A stretch of 64,000 bases of DNA from Mycolicibacterium sp. ND9-15 (lineage in GTDB: Bacteria > Actinomycetota > Actinomycetes > Mycobacteriales > Mycobacteriaceae): positions 1,401,501-1,465,500 of the forward strand of contig NZ_CP142362.1 in the NCBI RefSeq assembly GCF_035918395.1. Direction: 5' to 3'. Every line of letters starts with the position of its first letter. The stretch's first letter is position 1. Below the pieces are notes generated by a model. It did not search any database, was not told where the DNA came from, and saw nothing but the letters and a program-made list of their open reading frames with translations. Below are positions 38,996 to 47,694 of the stretch, piece by piece. The position numbers and the translations under genes are program-made.

Positions 38996-40186
38996 TCAGG
39001 AGGTCGGACCCCCGGGTACCCCCAACGCCCGGACGAAGCCGGGAGGGACCAGGACGTCGCCGGGCTCGAGATCATGCACCGACGCGCGGCCCAGACCCAT
39101 CAATGCAGAATCGATGCCTCCGCGCAGAACGTCGAGCACGTTCTCGACACCGGCCTGCCCGTTGGCGGCGAGGCCCCACAGATACGCCCGGCCGATCATC
39201 ACCGCGCGGGCGCCGAGCGCCACCGCCTTCACCACGTCGCTGCCCCGGCGAACACCGCCGTCGAGGAGCACCTCGATGTCGTCACCGACCGCCTCGGCGA
39301 TCGGCGGCAGGGCGCGGATCGAGGCAGGTGTTCCGTCCAGGTTGTTGCCACCATGGTTGGACACGGAGATCGCGGAAACACCAGCGTCCACAGCCCGTTT
39401 GGCGTCGTCGACCCGCATCACGCCCTTGAGCATGAACGGACCGCCCCACAGCTCGCGCAGCCAGGCGATGTCCTCCCAGGTCGGTGGCGGGGTGCCCATC
39501 CACTCGCCGTAGGCCGCGAAGAACGGCGGGCCCTGCTCCCCGCGCGCGGCCTGGTTGGGCACTCGCAGGTTCGGCGGCCGGAACGTCTTTCCCCATTGCC
39601 ACATCCACCGCGGCCTGGTCAGCCCTGTGGGGAGCATGCGCACGGTGGTGCGCAGGTTCATCTGTTCGGGGATCTTCGGACTGCCCCAGTCACGGCCGTG
39701 CGAGAAGCTCCAGTCGGTGGTCACGATCAGGCCGACGGCGCCGGCCTCGCGGGCCCGCTCGACCCGTGCCGCGATCGCGTCCCGGCCGCCCAGCCAGTAG
39801 ACCTGGAAGAAGATCTTGGGGTTGGCCGCGATCACCTCTTCGATCGGCTTGCTGGCGAACGAGGACAGCCCCATGGCGGTGCCGCGCGCGGCGGCGGCGC
39901 GCGCGACCGCGGTCTCGCCATCGGGGTGGACCGCCTGCACGCCGGTCGGCGAGATGAGCACCGGCATCGAGATATCCTGGCCCATCACGGTGGTCGCCAG
40001 ATCACGCTTCTCGGTCGCCCCGACCACGTGCGGGGCGAAGCCCAACTCGGCGAAGGCGTCGACGTTGTCTGCGACCGTCACACCCTTCTCGCTCGCAGCG
40101 ATCAGCGCCGCGTACACCGGCTTGGGGAGTCGGCGCTTTGCACGCTCCTGAGCGGCAGCGACCGTTTCGAACCACGTGTCGGCCAT
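38996..40186 (-). CDS. mftD: Mycofactocin system FMN-dependent dehydrogenase MftD
   Basis: 396 residues of the lactate-dehydrogenase/glycolate-oxidase family. FMN and substrate features are SVSNHGGNNLDGTPASIRAL (active-site His), DGGVRRGSDVVKAVALGA and GLIVTTDWSFSHGRDWG. MftD oxidatively deaminates the AHDP core to give premycofactocin, the redox-active alpha-keto amide. It lies 3 bp after mftC. Confidence 0.93.
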   Translation of the reverse strand: MADTWFETVAAAQERAKRRLPKPVYAALIAASEKGVTVADNVDAFAELGFAPHVVGATEKRDLATTVMGQDISMPVLISPTGVQAVHPDGETAVARAAAARGTAMGLSSFASKPIEEVIAANPKIFFQVYWLGGRDAIAARVERAREAGAVGLIVTTDWSFSHGRDWGSPKIPEQMNLRTTVRMLPTGLTRPRWMWQWGKTFRPPNLRVPNQAARGEQGPPFFAAYGEWMGTPPPTWEDIAWLRELWGGPFMLKGVMRVDDAKRAVDAGVSAISVSNHGGNNLDGTPASIRALPPIAEAVGDDIEVLLDGGVRRGSDVVKAVALGARAVMIGRAYLWGLAANGQAGVENVLDVLRGGIDSALMGLGRASVHDLEPGDVLVPPGFVRALGVPGGPTS

Positions 40187-40189
40187 GAC

Positions 40190-41389
40190 TTACACCGGAC
40201 TTTCGTTGCAGAACCTCTTCGGAGGCGCTTCGGCGCCGACCTGAGACCGCGGAGGCGTCGTGAGCAGCTTGAGCATCACCGGTCCGGAACGCGAGTGGTC
40301 GACGCTGGACTTCGGCTTGACCCGGTCGCGGGCCAAGGCGGAAGCGCCGTAACCCTCCACGCACTCGGGGTCGGGGCCGTCCATGGGGAGCCCGGTGAAG
40401 AACTTGGCGGCCATGCACCCGCCTCGGCAGCTGTCGAAATGTCGACAACCGCTGCATGCGCCGGCCGACTGCGGCTCGCGCAGCTCACGGAACAGCGGGG
40501 CGTTCTTCCACAGGTGGTCAAAACCACCGTCGGAGAGGATGTTTCCGGCGTGGAATCGATCGTGAATGGCGAACGGGCATGCATAGACGTCGCCGACGGG
40601 GTCGATGAGGCACACGACGCGGCCGGCTCCGCACAGGTTCAGCCCCGCGAGCGCACCGGGCTCACCCAGCCCGGCGAGGTGGAAGAAGGAGTCACCGGTG
40701 AGCACCTTCTCGCCCTTGGCGACCAGCCAGTCGTAGAGCGCGATCTGCTGTCCGGCGGTGGGGTGCAGGTCGTCCCACACGTCGGCACCGCGACCCGACG
40801 GCCGCAGCCGCGTGATCCGTAGCGTTGCGCCGTACTGTGCTGCCAGAGCGGCGAATTCGTCGAGCTGGTCGACATTGTGGCGGGTGACGACCACCGAGAT
40901 CTTGGCGTCTTTGAATCCGGCGTCGGCGAGATTCTGCAGCGCCCTGGTCGCCATCGCGAACGAGCCCGCGCCGCGCACGGCGTCGTTGATCTCCGCGGTC
41001 GCGCCGTCGAGGGAGATCTGCACATCGACGTAGTCACTGGCCGCCAGCCGCGCCGCGACCTCGGGCGTGATGCGCACGCCGTTGGTGGAGAACTTCACGC
41101 CGACGTGGTGGGCGGTGGCGTAGTCGACGAGTTCCCAGAAGTCCGAACGTACGGTCGGCTCACCGCCGCCGATGTTGACGTAGAAGACCTGCATGCGCTC
41201 GAGCTCGTCGATGATGTCCTTGCACTGCTGCGTCGTCAGCTCACGTGGATCGCGCTTACCCGACGACGACAGGCAGTGCACACACGTCAGGTTGCACGCG
41301 TAGGTCAGTTCCCAGGTCAGGCAGATCGGGGCGTCGAGACCGTGCTCGAACTGCTCGATCAGCCGGGGCACGGGTTCTACAGAAGTCAT
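40190..41389 (-). CDS. mftC: Mycofactocin radical SAM maturase MftC
   Basis: 399 residues. The radical SAM cluster motif is C32-x3-C36-x2-C39 (YACNLTCVHCLSSSGKRD). The C-terminal SPASM domain shows NLCGAGRVVCLIDPVGDVYA, then CSGCRHFDSCRGGCMAAKFF and PDPECVEGYG, supplying auxiliary cluster cysteines. MftC decarboxylates the C-terminal Tyr of MftA and then forms a C-C bond with the preceding Val. ATGA overlap with mftB. Confidence 0.95.
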   Translation of the reverse strand: MTSVEPVPRLIEQFEHGLDAPICLTWELTYACNLTCVHCLSSSGKRDPRELTTQQCKDIIDELERMQVFYVNIGGGEPTVRSDFWELVDYATAHHVGVKFSTNGVRITPEVAARLAASDYVDVQISLDGATAEINDAVRGAGSFAMATRALQNLADAGFKDAKISVVVTRHNVDQLDEFAALAAQYGATLRITRLRPSGRGADVWDDLHPTAGQQIALYDWLVAKGEKVLTGDSFFHLAGLGEPGALAGLNLCGAGRVVCLIDPVGDVYACPFAIHDRFHAGNILSDGGFDHLWKNAPLFRELREPQSAGACSGCRHFDSCRGGCMAAKFFTGLPMDGPDPECVEGYGASALARDRVKPKSSVDHSRSGPVMLKLLTTPPRSQVGAEAPPKRFCNESPV

Positions 41390-41682
41390 TGCGGCACCAG
41401 CATTTTCGATTGAGCAAGCACACGGAGCGCCTGCAGATACGGCGCCTGCTCCGTGTCGTCGATACCGACGGCACGGCAGGCGGATCGGGCGTCGGGATGG
41501 TCGGACAGCGTGTTGACGACGTCCACGATGGTCCGGTTCTTCAGAAACGACAGCTTGCGTGTTCCGAAGTGGTAGAGCAGCGCGCCGAACGGCTCGGGCC
41601 GCACCGCCACCTGGTGGTGCAGCCGCCAGCCGAGCTCCGGGTCGAAGGCCCCCTCCTCAGGCGCCGCCGCCGACGAGGTCAC
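41386..41682 (-). CDS. mftB: Mycofactocin precursor-binding chaperone MftB
   Basis: 98 residues from the GTG at 41682. A longer start would overlap mftA and is rejected. The RiPP-recognition fold (PqqD-like) carries LGWRLHHQVAVRPEPFGALL and GTRKLSFLKNRTIVDVVNTL. It holds the MftA leader for MftC. Only 2 bp separate it from the mftA stop (TGA TC GTG), so coupling is likely. Confidence 0.93.
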   Translation of the reverse strand: MTSSAAAPEEGAFDPELGWRLHHQVAVRPEPFGALLYHFGTRKLSFLKNRTIVDVVNTLSDHPDARSACRAVGIDDTEQAPYLQALRVLAQSKMLVPQ

Positions 41683-41684
41683 GA

Positions 41685-41786
41685 TCAGTAGACCCCGCAC
41701 ATCCCGTCGATCGACACCTCTTCGACGAGGGTCTCGGTGACCAGCTCATCGTTGTCCACCTGCTGATCCTTCTCCACTTGGTCCAT
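41685..41786 (-). CDS. mftA: Mycofactocin precursor peptide MftA
   Basis: 33 residues, shorter than standard gene-calling cutoffs. It starts [20 protein letters not shown] and ends in the invariant core IDGMCGVY. The last Val-Tyr pair is the part that becomes the cofactor; the N-terminal acidic leader is bound by MftB. It is the first gene of the operon, divergent from mftR. Confidence 0.95.
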   Translation of the reverse strand: MDQVEKDQQVDNDELVTETLVEEVSIDGMCGVY

Positions 41787-41840
41787 TGGGCTGCCAGCCT
41801 TTCCGTTCACCCGTTCTCGACAACTGTGATCGAGGTCGCA

Positions 41841-41870
41841 ATAATATGGCATCGAGTGCCTAAATGGAAA
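41841..41870 (-). promoter_or_regulatory. mftA promoter: mftA promoter with MftR operator candidate
   Basis: On the minus strand TTTCCA (41865-41870) and TATTAT (41841-41846) are 18 bp apart, a good -35/-10 pair. The spacer contains the inverted repeat GGCACTCGATGCC (41848-41860), where a TetR repressor would block RNA polymerase. MftR is encoded divergently 22 bp away. Confidence 0.65.
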
Positions 41871-41881
41871 GGGGACCCCCG

Positions 41882-42481
41882 ATGGGGCCGGACCAGCACC
41901 GGGTGGGCCGCCGGCGCTCGACGACGTGGGACCACATCAGCAACGTGGCCATCGACCTGTTCGCCGCCCGCGGCTTCGAGGACGTCAGCGTCGAGGACGT
42001 CGCCGCGGCCGCGGGCATCGCCCGGCGCACGCTGTTCCGCTACTACCCGTCCAAGAACGCCCTGCCCTGGGGTGATTTCGACGCGCACCTGGCCCATATG
42101 CGGGATCTGCTGGCCGACGTCGACCCCGAGGTGCCGATCGGTGCGGCCCTGCGCACGGCGTTGCTGGCGTTCAACACCTTCGATGCGGCGGAGACGGCGC
42201 GGCACCGTCGGCGCATGCGGGTCATCCTGGAGACCGCCGCGCTGCAGGCGTACTCGATGACCATGTACGCCGGCTGGCGAGGCGTGGTCGCGGCGTTCGT
42301 CGCCAAGCGACTGAAGGCCAAGGCGAGCGATCTGGTGCCGCAGACGGTGGCATGGACGATGCTCGGCGCCGCGCTCTCGGCATACGAGCACTGGCTGGCC
42401 GACGAATCGGTTCCGCTGGATCAGGCGCTGGGTGCGGCGTTCGACACCGTCGCCGACGGGCTGTGGGCCCTCGATCGCTGA
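41882..42481 (+). CDS. mftR: Mycofactocin operon TetR regulator MftR
   Basis: 199 residues from the ATG at 41882 ([20 protein letters not shown]). The HTH is [20 protein letters not shown]. MftR represses the mft operon and is released by long-chain acyl-CoA in M. smegmatis (established for the family). It is divergent from mftA as in other mycobacteria (Rv0691c). Confidence 0.93.
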   Translation: MGPDQHRVGRRRSTTWDHISNVAIDLFAARGFEDVSVEDVAAAAGIARRTLFRYYPSKNALPWGDFDAHLAHMRDLLADVDPEVPIGAALRTALLAFNTFDAAETARHRRRMRVILETAALQAYSMTMYAGWRGVVAAFVAKRLKAKASDLVPQTVAWTMLGAALSAYEHWLADESVPLDQALGAAFDTVADGLWALDR

Positions 42482-42526
42482 ACCGCGGTGCCGCGATAGC
42501 TTTGGACCGTCGCGGAAAGGAAGCGC

Positions 42527-44170
42527 ATGCCGGAGAAGAAGACGGGACAGGACCTGTTGTTCGATGCGCTGTGGACGAAGGGCACGGCCTTCACTCATGA
42601 AGAACGCCGCGAATTCGGTTTACTGGGGCTGCTTCCCACCGCCGAGAAGACTCTCGACCAGCAGACCGAACACTCGTGGCGTGAGTTCAGCAGGCGTCGC
42701 GAGCCGCTCGACAAACACATCTATCTGCGCAGCCTGCAGGACCGTAACGAGACGCTGTTCTACCGGGTGCTGCGCGACCACATCGCCGAGACCATGCCGA
42801 TCGTGTACACCCCGACCGTCGGGGAGGCGTGCCAACGGTTCAGCGAGATCTACCAGCGCCCGCGTGGGTTGTACGTCTCCTACCCGGACCGCGATTCACT
42901 GCGGGAGGTGCTGCGCAACCGCCCCCGCCCGGAGGTGGACGTCATCGTGGTGACCGACGGCCAGCGCATTCTCGGCCTGGGCGATCAGGGCATCGGCGGT
43001 ATGGGTATTCCCATCGGAAAGCTCTCGCTGTACACGCTGATCGGGGGCATCGACCCGGCGCGCACGCTGCCGATCCTGCTCGACGTCGGCACCGACAACG
43101 TCGAACTGCTCGAGGACCCGCAGTATCTGGGCTGGCGGCACCGCCGGATCGACGACGACGAGTATTACTCGTTCATCGACGATTTCGTCACCACGGTGCA
43201 CGAGGAACTGCCCGACGTGCTGCTGCAGTGGGAGGATTTCGCCACCGCGCACGCCTTGCCGATCCTCGAGCGCTATCGCGACAAGCTGCTCACCTTCAAC
43301 GACGACATCCAGGGCACCGCCGCCGTCACGCTGGGTGCACTGCACGGCGCCGCCAAGGTCGCCGGCCGACCGCTGTCCCAACAGCACGTGGTGTCACTGG
43401 GTGCCGGCTCGGCGGGCATCGGGGTGCTCAAGATGGTGCACCGTCAGATGGTCACCGAGGGGCTGAGCGCGCAGCAGGCGTCGGCGCAGATCTGGGTCGT
43501 CGATATCGACGGACTGCTCACCGACGACCGTACGGACCTGTCCCCCGGGCAACGGCAGTTCGCCCAGCCCGCGGGCCGGACCGCGGGTTGGGGCCTGTCC
43601 GGACCCGCCCAGCTGGCCGACGTCGTCCACCACGTCGACGTTGGTGTGTTACTTGGGTTATCCACCACCGCAGGCGCTTTCACCGAGCCACTGGTGCGAG
43701 AGCTCGCCGCCAAGGTCGACCGGCCGATCATCTTCCCGCTGTCGAATCCGACCAGCCGCGCCGAAGCCCATCCCGCCGAGCTCGACAGGTGGACCGGCGG
43801 ACGCGCGTTGATCGCGACCGGCTCGCCGTTCACGTTGAAGCGTGACGGCGTCGAGTGCCCCGTCGCCCAGTGCAACAACGCCTACATCTTCCCGGCGATC
43901 GGGTTGGCGGTCACCGCGGCACAGGCAACCCGGGTGACCGAGGAGATGATGCGGACCGCCGCCGCTGCGCTCGGCGACGCCTCCCCCGCCCTCGGCGACC
44001 CGAACGCACCGCTGCTGCCCGCGTGGTCCGACGTTCCCGACATCGCCGGGCGGATTGCGCTCGCAGTCGCCGCGCAGGCCGTCGCGGACGGGGTCGCGCC
44101 CGATCGCGGCCACGACGAGCTGGCACAGCGGGTCACCGACGTGCGGTGGACGCCTGGATACCGGGGCTGA
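42527..44170 (+). CDS. mez: NAD-dependent malic enzyme
   Basis: 547 residues. It decarboxylates malate to pyruvate. YTPTVGEACQRFSEIYQRPR near the N-terminus includes the catalytic Tyr, the metal site is WEDFATAHALPIL...FNDDIQGTAAV, and the NAD-binding GAGSAGIGVLKMV follows. Length and order match the large malic enzyme family (Mez, Rv2332, 548 residues). AAAGGAAGC precedes the ATG. It is not located here in M. tuberculosis, so the neighbourhood differs. Confidence 0.94.
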   Translation: MPEKKTGQDLLFDALWTKGTAFTHEERREFGLLGLLPTAEKTLDQQTEHSWREFSRRREPLDKHIYLRSLQDRNETLFYRVLRDHIAETMPIVYTPTVGEACQRFSEIYQRPRGLYVSYPDRDSLREVLRNRPRPEVDVIVVTDGQRILGLGDQGIGGMGIPIGKLSLYTLIGGIDPARTLPILLDVGTDNVELLEDPQYLGWRHRRIDDDEYYSFIDDFVTTVHEELPDVLLQWEDFATAHALPILERYRDKLLTFNDDIQGTAAVTLGALHGAAKVAGRPLSQQHVVSLGAGSAGIGVLKMVHRQMVTEGLSAQQASAQIWVVDIDGLLTDDRTDLSPGQRQFAQPAGRTAGWGLSGPAQLADVVHHVDVGVLLGLSTTAGAFTEPLVRELAAKVDRPIIFPLSNPTSRAEAHPAELDRWTGGRALIATGSPFTLKRDGVECPVAQCNNAYIFPAIGLAVTAAQATRVTEEMMRTAAAALGDASPALGDPNAPLLPAWSDVPDIAGRIALAVAAQAVADGVAPDRGHDELAQRVTDVRWTPGYRG

Positions 44171-44200
44171 GCGCCCTATCTCCGCGAGCCCCCCATTTCG

Positions 44201-44257
44201 CGAGCGCTCACCCACGTACGGTTTGAGCCCCGAAATGCGTACCGGGATGAGCGCTCA
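44201..44257. repeat. Intergenic hairpin, family B
   Basis: Left arm CGAGCGCTCACCCACGTACG (44201-44220) and right arm GCGTACCGGGATGAGCGCTC (44237-44256) pair at most positions around a loop with TTTGAGCCCCGAAAT. It differs from family A in sequence but has the same size and intergenic position, between malic enzyme and the sigma gene. Confidence 0.65.
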
Positions 44258-44323
44258 CCAGAGGATGAAAAGTTTTTCGCATTGACCCGTCGGAGTTCGG
44301 CACGCGACGGCGACGATAAGGGT

Positions 44324-44839
44324 GTGAGCGCCGAACCGAATGGCACCGACGCTCCACGGGCACTGCTGGCGCTGTATGACGACGCGCTACCGGTTGTGTA
44401 CGGATACTTCGTCCGCCGCTGTGGTGACCGTGGAACCGCCGAAGACCTGACGTCGGAGACCTTTCTGGCGGCGATGGACGCCGCCAGAAAGTCCGCTCCA
44501 CCGCCGCTGTCTGTGCCGTGGCTACTCGGGGTGGCGCGCCACAAGCTGGCGGACCACTACCGCCGCCGCCACGACCGGTTCAGCGTTCCCGTCGCCGAGG
44601 TGCCCGAGCGCGAGGAATCCGACCACTGGGACGCCGAACTGGACCGCATCGTCGCCGAGAGTGTGCTGGCCAGACTGACCGAGCAGCACCGCACCGTGCT
44701 GGCGTTGCGCTACATGGACGACTGCACCGTGCCCGAGTGCGCGGAATTGATCGGTCGCACCGTGTACGCCACCGAGGCGCTGCTGGTGCGCGCCCGCAGG
44801 GCTTTTCGCGCTCACTACCCGGAAGGGAGGAAGTCGTGA
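44324..44839 (+). CDS. ECF sigma factor
   Basis: 171 residues from the GTG at 44324; a TTG at 44282 is the alternative. Region 2 is YDDALPVVYGYFVRRCGDRG with TAEDLTSETFLAAMDAAR, followed by SVPWLLGVARHKLADHYRRR; region 4 is LTEQHRTVLALRYMDDCTVP with VYATEALLVRARRAFR. It overlaps the next gene in GTGA, so the two work as a unit. No anti-sigma factor of standard type is adjacent. Confidence 0.88.
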   Translation: MSAEPNGTDAPRALLALYDDALPVVYGYFVRRCGDRGTAEDLTSETFLAAMDAARKSAPPPLSVPWLLGVARHKLADHYRRRHDRFSVPVAEVPEREESDHWDAELDRIVAESVLARLTEQHRTVLALRYMDDCTVPECAELIGRTVYATEALLVRARRAFRAHYPEGRKS

Positions 44840-46116
44840 ACAACAGCCACGATCCGCTGGACGTGCTGCACGGCGACGAGCTTCCGGTCGCACCAGACCC
44901 CGCGTTCGCCGCCCGGCTGCGGGCACGCCTGGAGTCGGCCCTGTCACTGCCTAACCGGACGCAAGGAGTGCAAATGAGTGGTACCGATACCGCCATCGCC
45001 GAAATGACCGAACCGACGGCCCCGACGGCGCCGCCGCGCGCCGCCGCGCTGCCGTATCTGACCGTCGCCAACGCGCGCGGGGCGATCGCCTGGTACGTCG
45101 ATGCGTTCGGCGCCACGGTGGTCGGCGAGCCCTTCGAGATGGATGACGGCCGCATCGGACACGCCGAGCTGGCCATCGGCGACGGTGTGCTCTACCTCGC
45201 CGACGAGTACCCCGAGATCGGCCTCAGAGGTCCTGTCCCGCAATCGGTTTCGGTGAGCCTGATGCTGGCGGTCCCCGACACCGACGCGGTCCTCGAGCGG
45301 GCGCGCCAACGCGGCGCCGAGGTGCAGCGCGAACCGTATGAGAATTACGGGGCGCGCAACGCCGCGATCGTCGATCCGTTCGGCCACCGCTGGATGCTCA
45401 GCGGCCCGGCGACCGGAACGGCCGTGCCGATACACCACGGCGACGTCGGATACGTCGCGGTGTGGGTGCCCGACGCCGACCGCGCCGCGGCGTTCTACGG
45501 CCACGTGCTGGGTTGGGTCTACGACCCGGCGACCCGCCGGGTGACCAATACCGATCAGCGGATCGGCATCCACAGCGTCGCCGGAGCACCGACGCTGTTC
45601 TGCGCCTACGCCGTCACCGACCTCGGTGGCGCACAGCGGTCCATCCTCGACGGCGGCGGCGCGGTCGGCCAGGCGCAGGAGTTCGATTACGGCACCGTGC
45701 TCGACGCCACCGATCCCACCGGTACGGCGTTCGCGGTGTTCCGGCCGGCGCCCGCCACGCCGCGCCCCGCGCTCAACGGCACAGGGCCGGGCGAACTTTC
45801 GTATATCACCTACCAGGTCCCAGACTCCGGCGCGTTCAAGGCGTTCTACAGCCGAGTGCTGTTCTGGACGTTCGAGCCGGGGCGCGTCGATGACGGCTGG
45901 GGCGTGCGCGAGGCCCATCCGATGTCGGGTTGCGCCGGCGGCAACGCCGAAGCGGTGACCGTGCCGATGTGGACCGTCGCCGACATCGACGCCGCGGTGG
46001 CTTGGGTGCGCGAGGCCGGTGGCGTCGTGCTCGAGGAGCCGTCGCAACAGTCCTATGGGAAGTCGGCGCTGTGCGCCGATGACCAGGGCACCCGCTTCTA
46101 CCTCGGCGAACTCTAG
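44836..46116 (+). CDS. Triple-VOC (glyoxalase-fold) protein coupled to the sigma factor
   Basis: 426 residues from the GTG overlapping the sigma stop. Residues 1-40 (HDPLDVLHGDELPVAPDPAF, ARLRARLESALSLP) are a short segment found at the front of sigma-linked proteins. Three VOC modules follow: about 71-190 (ALPYLTVANARGAIAWYVDA), 202-304 (GDVGYVAVWVPDADRAAAFY) and 318-426 (GELSYITYQVPDSGAFKAFY). Metal-site His/Glu residues are not obviously complete, so binding or sensing rather than lyase activity is possible. A hairpin terminator follows. Confidence 0.85.
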   Translation: MNNSHDPLDVLHGDELPVAPDPAFAARLRARLESALSLPNRTQGVQMSGTDTAIAEMTEPTAPTAPPRAAALPYLTVANARGAIAWYVDAFGATVVGEPFEMDDGRIGHAELAIGDGVLYLADEYPEIGLRGPVPQSVSVSLMLAVPDTDAVLERARQRGAEVQREPYENYGARNAAIVDPFGHRWMLSGPATGTAVPIHHGDVGYVAVWVPDADRAAAFYGHVLGWVYDPATRRVTNTDQRIGIHSVAGAPTLFCAYAVTDLGGAQRSILDGGGAVGQAQEFDYGTVLDATDPTGTAFAVFRPAPATPRPALNGTGPGELSYITYQVPDSGAFKAFYSRVLFWTFEPGRVDDGWGVREAHPMSGCAGGNAEAVTVPMWTVADIDAAVAWVREAGGVVLEEPSQQSYGKSALCADDQGTRFYLGEL

Positions 46117-46119
46117 GGA

Positions 46120-46164
46120 TTTCGGTGCGCTCCTGGTCGCGCAGCGATCGGTAGCGCACCGAAA
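46120..46164. terminator. Bidirectional terminator-like hairpin
   Basis: Perfect 12-bp arms TTTCGGTGCGCT (46120-46131) and AGCGCACCGAAA (46153-46164) lie between the convergent stops of the triple-VOC gene and the flavoprotein gene. The T-rich and A-rich ends give U-tract-like tails in both directions. Confidence 0.75.
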
Positions 46165-46168
46165 CCGC

Positions 46169-47344
46169 TCAATCCAGGAGGTCGGCGATCGGTGCGCGCG
46201 CCGCGATCTTGCCGCGCACCTTCATCACCTTGCCCGGCATGCCGCCGCCGACCACCCCGGCCACCACGCCGTTGCGCTCGTAGTAGGCGAGGAACTTGCG
46301 GCCGTCGTCCGCGACGACGTGCACCGTGTCGCCCGCCTCCGGTTCGCCGAGGCACTGGATCTTGACGTCGTACTGATCGCTCCAGAAGTACGGCACCGAG
46401 ACCGCGGTCGGCGGCTCCTGCCCGAGCATCGTCGGCACCAGGACACGGGCCTGATCGGCGACGTTGCTCCAATGCTCAACGCGCACTTGATGACCGAGAT
46501 TGTGCCGCCACGAAGCGACATCGCCGATCGCCCAGACGTGTGGTGCGCTCGCACGGCCGTGGTTGTCGCAGACGACGCCGTTGTCGACCTCGATGCCGCT
46601 GCCTTCGAGCCACGCGGTCGCCGGTTGCGAACCGATACCCACGACCACCAGATCCGCTTCGAGTTCGGCGCCGTCGCTGAGCACCACCCTCTCGACTCGA
46701 TCGCCGCCCCGCACCTCCGATACGCCGACGCCGCAGCGCACGTCGACCCCCTCGGCGCGGTGCAGCCTGGCCACCAGCGTACCGATCTGTTCACCGAGCA
46801 CCGACGCCAGCGGTGCGGGCTGCGGCTCCACCAGCGCCACCTCGACGCCGAGCTTGCGCAGGCTCGCCGCCACCTCACAGCCGATGAACCCGGCGCCCAC
46901 GACGACGGCGCGCCGGGTCGAGCCGGCCTCCTGCCGTAGGGCCACGCTCTCGTCGTAGTTGCGCAGCACATGAATGCCCTCGAGGTCAGGGAACGACGCA
47001 ATGCGCTTGGGCACCAGGCCGGTGGCGATGATGAGCTCGTCGTAGCCGAGTTCGCTGCCGTCGGCGAGTGTCACCGTCTGTGCGGCCGTGTCGATCGACC
47101 GTGCACCGTTTCCGAGTCGCACGACGATGTCGTTCTCCTCGTAGAACTCCGCGGGCATGAGCGTGACGTCGTCGGTCTCGGCGCGCAGCACTTCCTTGGA
47201 CAGCGGAGGCCGGTCGTAGGGCAGATGATCCTCTTCGCTGACGATCGTGACGGGGCCGCCGTACCCGGACCGGCGCAACTGTTCGGCGGTGCGGGCGGCC
47301 GCCAGTCCGCCGCCCACGATGACGATGCCCCCTGAAGTGGTCAT
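46169..47344 (-). CDS. NAD(P)/FAD-dependent ferredoxin-reductase-like oxidoreductase
   Basis: 391 residues from the ATG at 47344. The FAD-binding start is GIVIVGGGLAAARTAEQLRR, the NAD(P)-binding motif RAVVVGAGFIGCEVAASLRK, and the second FAD motif APHVWAIGDVASW; the C-terminal reductase domain follows. It resembles reductases that feed P450s or dioxygenases via ferredoxin (Rv0688 by position). It could serve the P450 at 31.7 kb, which is inference only. Confidence 0.9.
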   Translation of the reverse strand: MTTSGGIVIVGGGLAAARTAEQLRRSGYGGPVTIVSEEDHLPYDRPPLSKEVLRAETDDVTLMPAEFYEENDIVVRLGNGARSIDTAAQTVTLADGSELGYDELIIATGLVPKRIASFPDLEGIHVLRNYDESVALRQEAGSTRRAVVVGAGFIGCEVAASLRKLGVEVALVEPQPAPLASVLGEQIGTLVARLHRAEGVDVRCGVGVSEVRGGDRVERVVLSDGAELEADLVVVGIGSQPATAWLEGSGIEVDNGVVCDNHGRASAPHVWAIGDVASWRHNLGHQVRVEHWSNVADQARVLVPTMLGQEPPTAVSVPYFWSDQYDVKIQCLGEPEAGDTVHVVADDGRKFLAYYERNGVVAGVVGGGMPGKVMKVRGKIAARAPIADLLD

Positions 47345-47422
47345 GGGCAGTTTCTTACACGATGCCCACGGCGATTTGTCCGCCACCCCGGCCAATCGTG
47401 CCGTCAGCCGCAATCGCGATCG

Positions 47423-47694
47423 ATGACCTTCGTCAGCACGACGGCGTTCAGCGCCGCCTCACGGGCTCGGCTGCGGGAGCTGTTCCCCGACGCGATCGAA
47501 GTCGCCAGCACCGACGCCTATGTTCTCGGCCTCAACGCGGTCTCCGACGGTCGCAACGTCGTGCTGCCCGCATCTGCCATCGGTTTCGCCGACCAACTGC
47601 ACGACGCCGGGTTCGTACCCGTCGGCGTCGACCTCTCCGGCTGCTCAAGGGCGGCGGCTCCATCAAGTGCTGCACGTTGGAGGTGCATCAGTGA
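47423..47694 (+). pseudogene. ddaH (pseudo): Truncated, frameshifted DDAH (dimethylarginine dimethylaminohydrolase) remnant
   Basis: Only the C-terminal third is present: TTAFSAASRARLRELFPDAI, LGLNAVSDGRNVVLPASAIG, then VPVGVDLS. A missing base near 47639 shifts the frame. The native end LLKGGGSIKCCTLEVHQ, including the catalytic Cys region, continues in the next frame to the stop at 47692-47694. The N-terminal two thirds are absent. The stop overlaps the rocD GTG in GTGA, showing the original operon. Confidence 0.85.

Noticed and set aside
41683..41700. mftB start at 41700
   Set aside because: It would overlap the mftA 3' end; the GTG at 41682 gives the family N-terminus and tight coupling.
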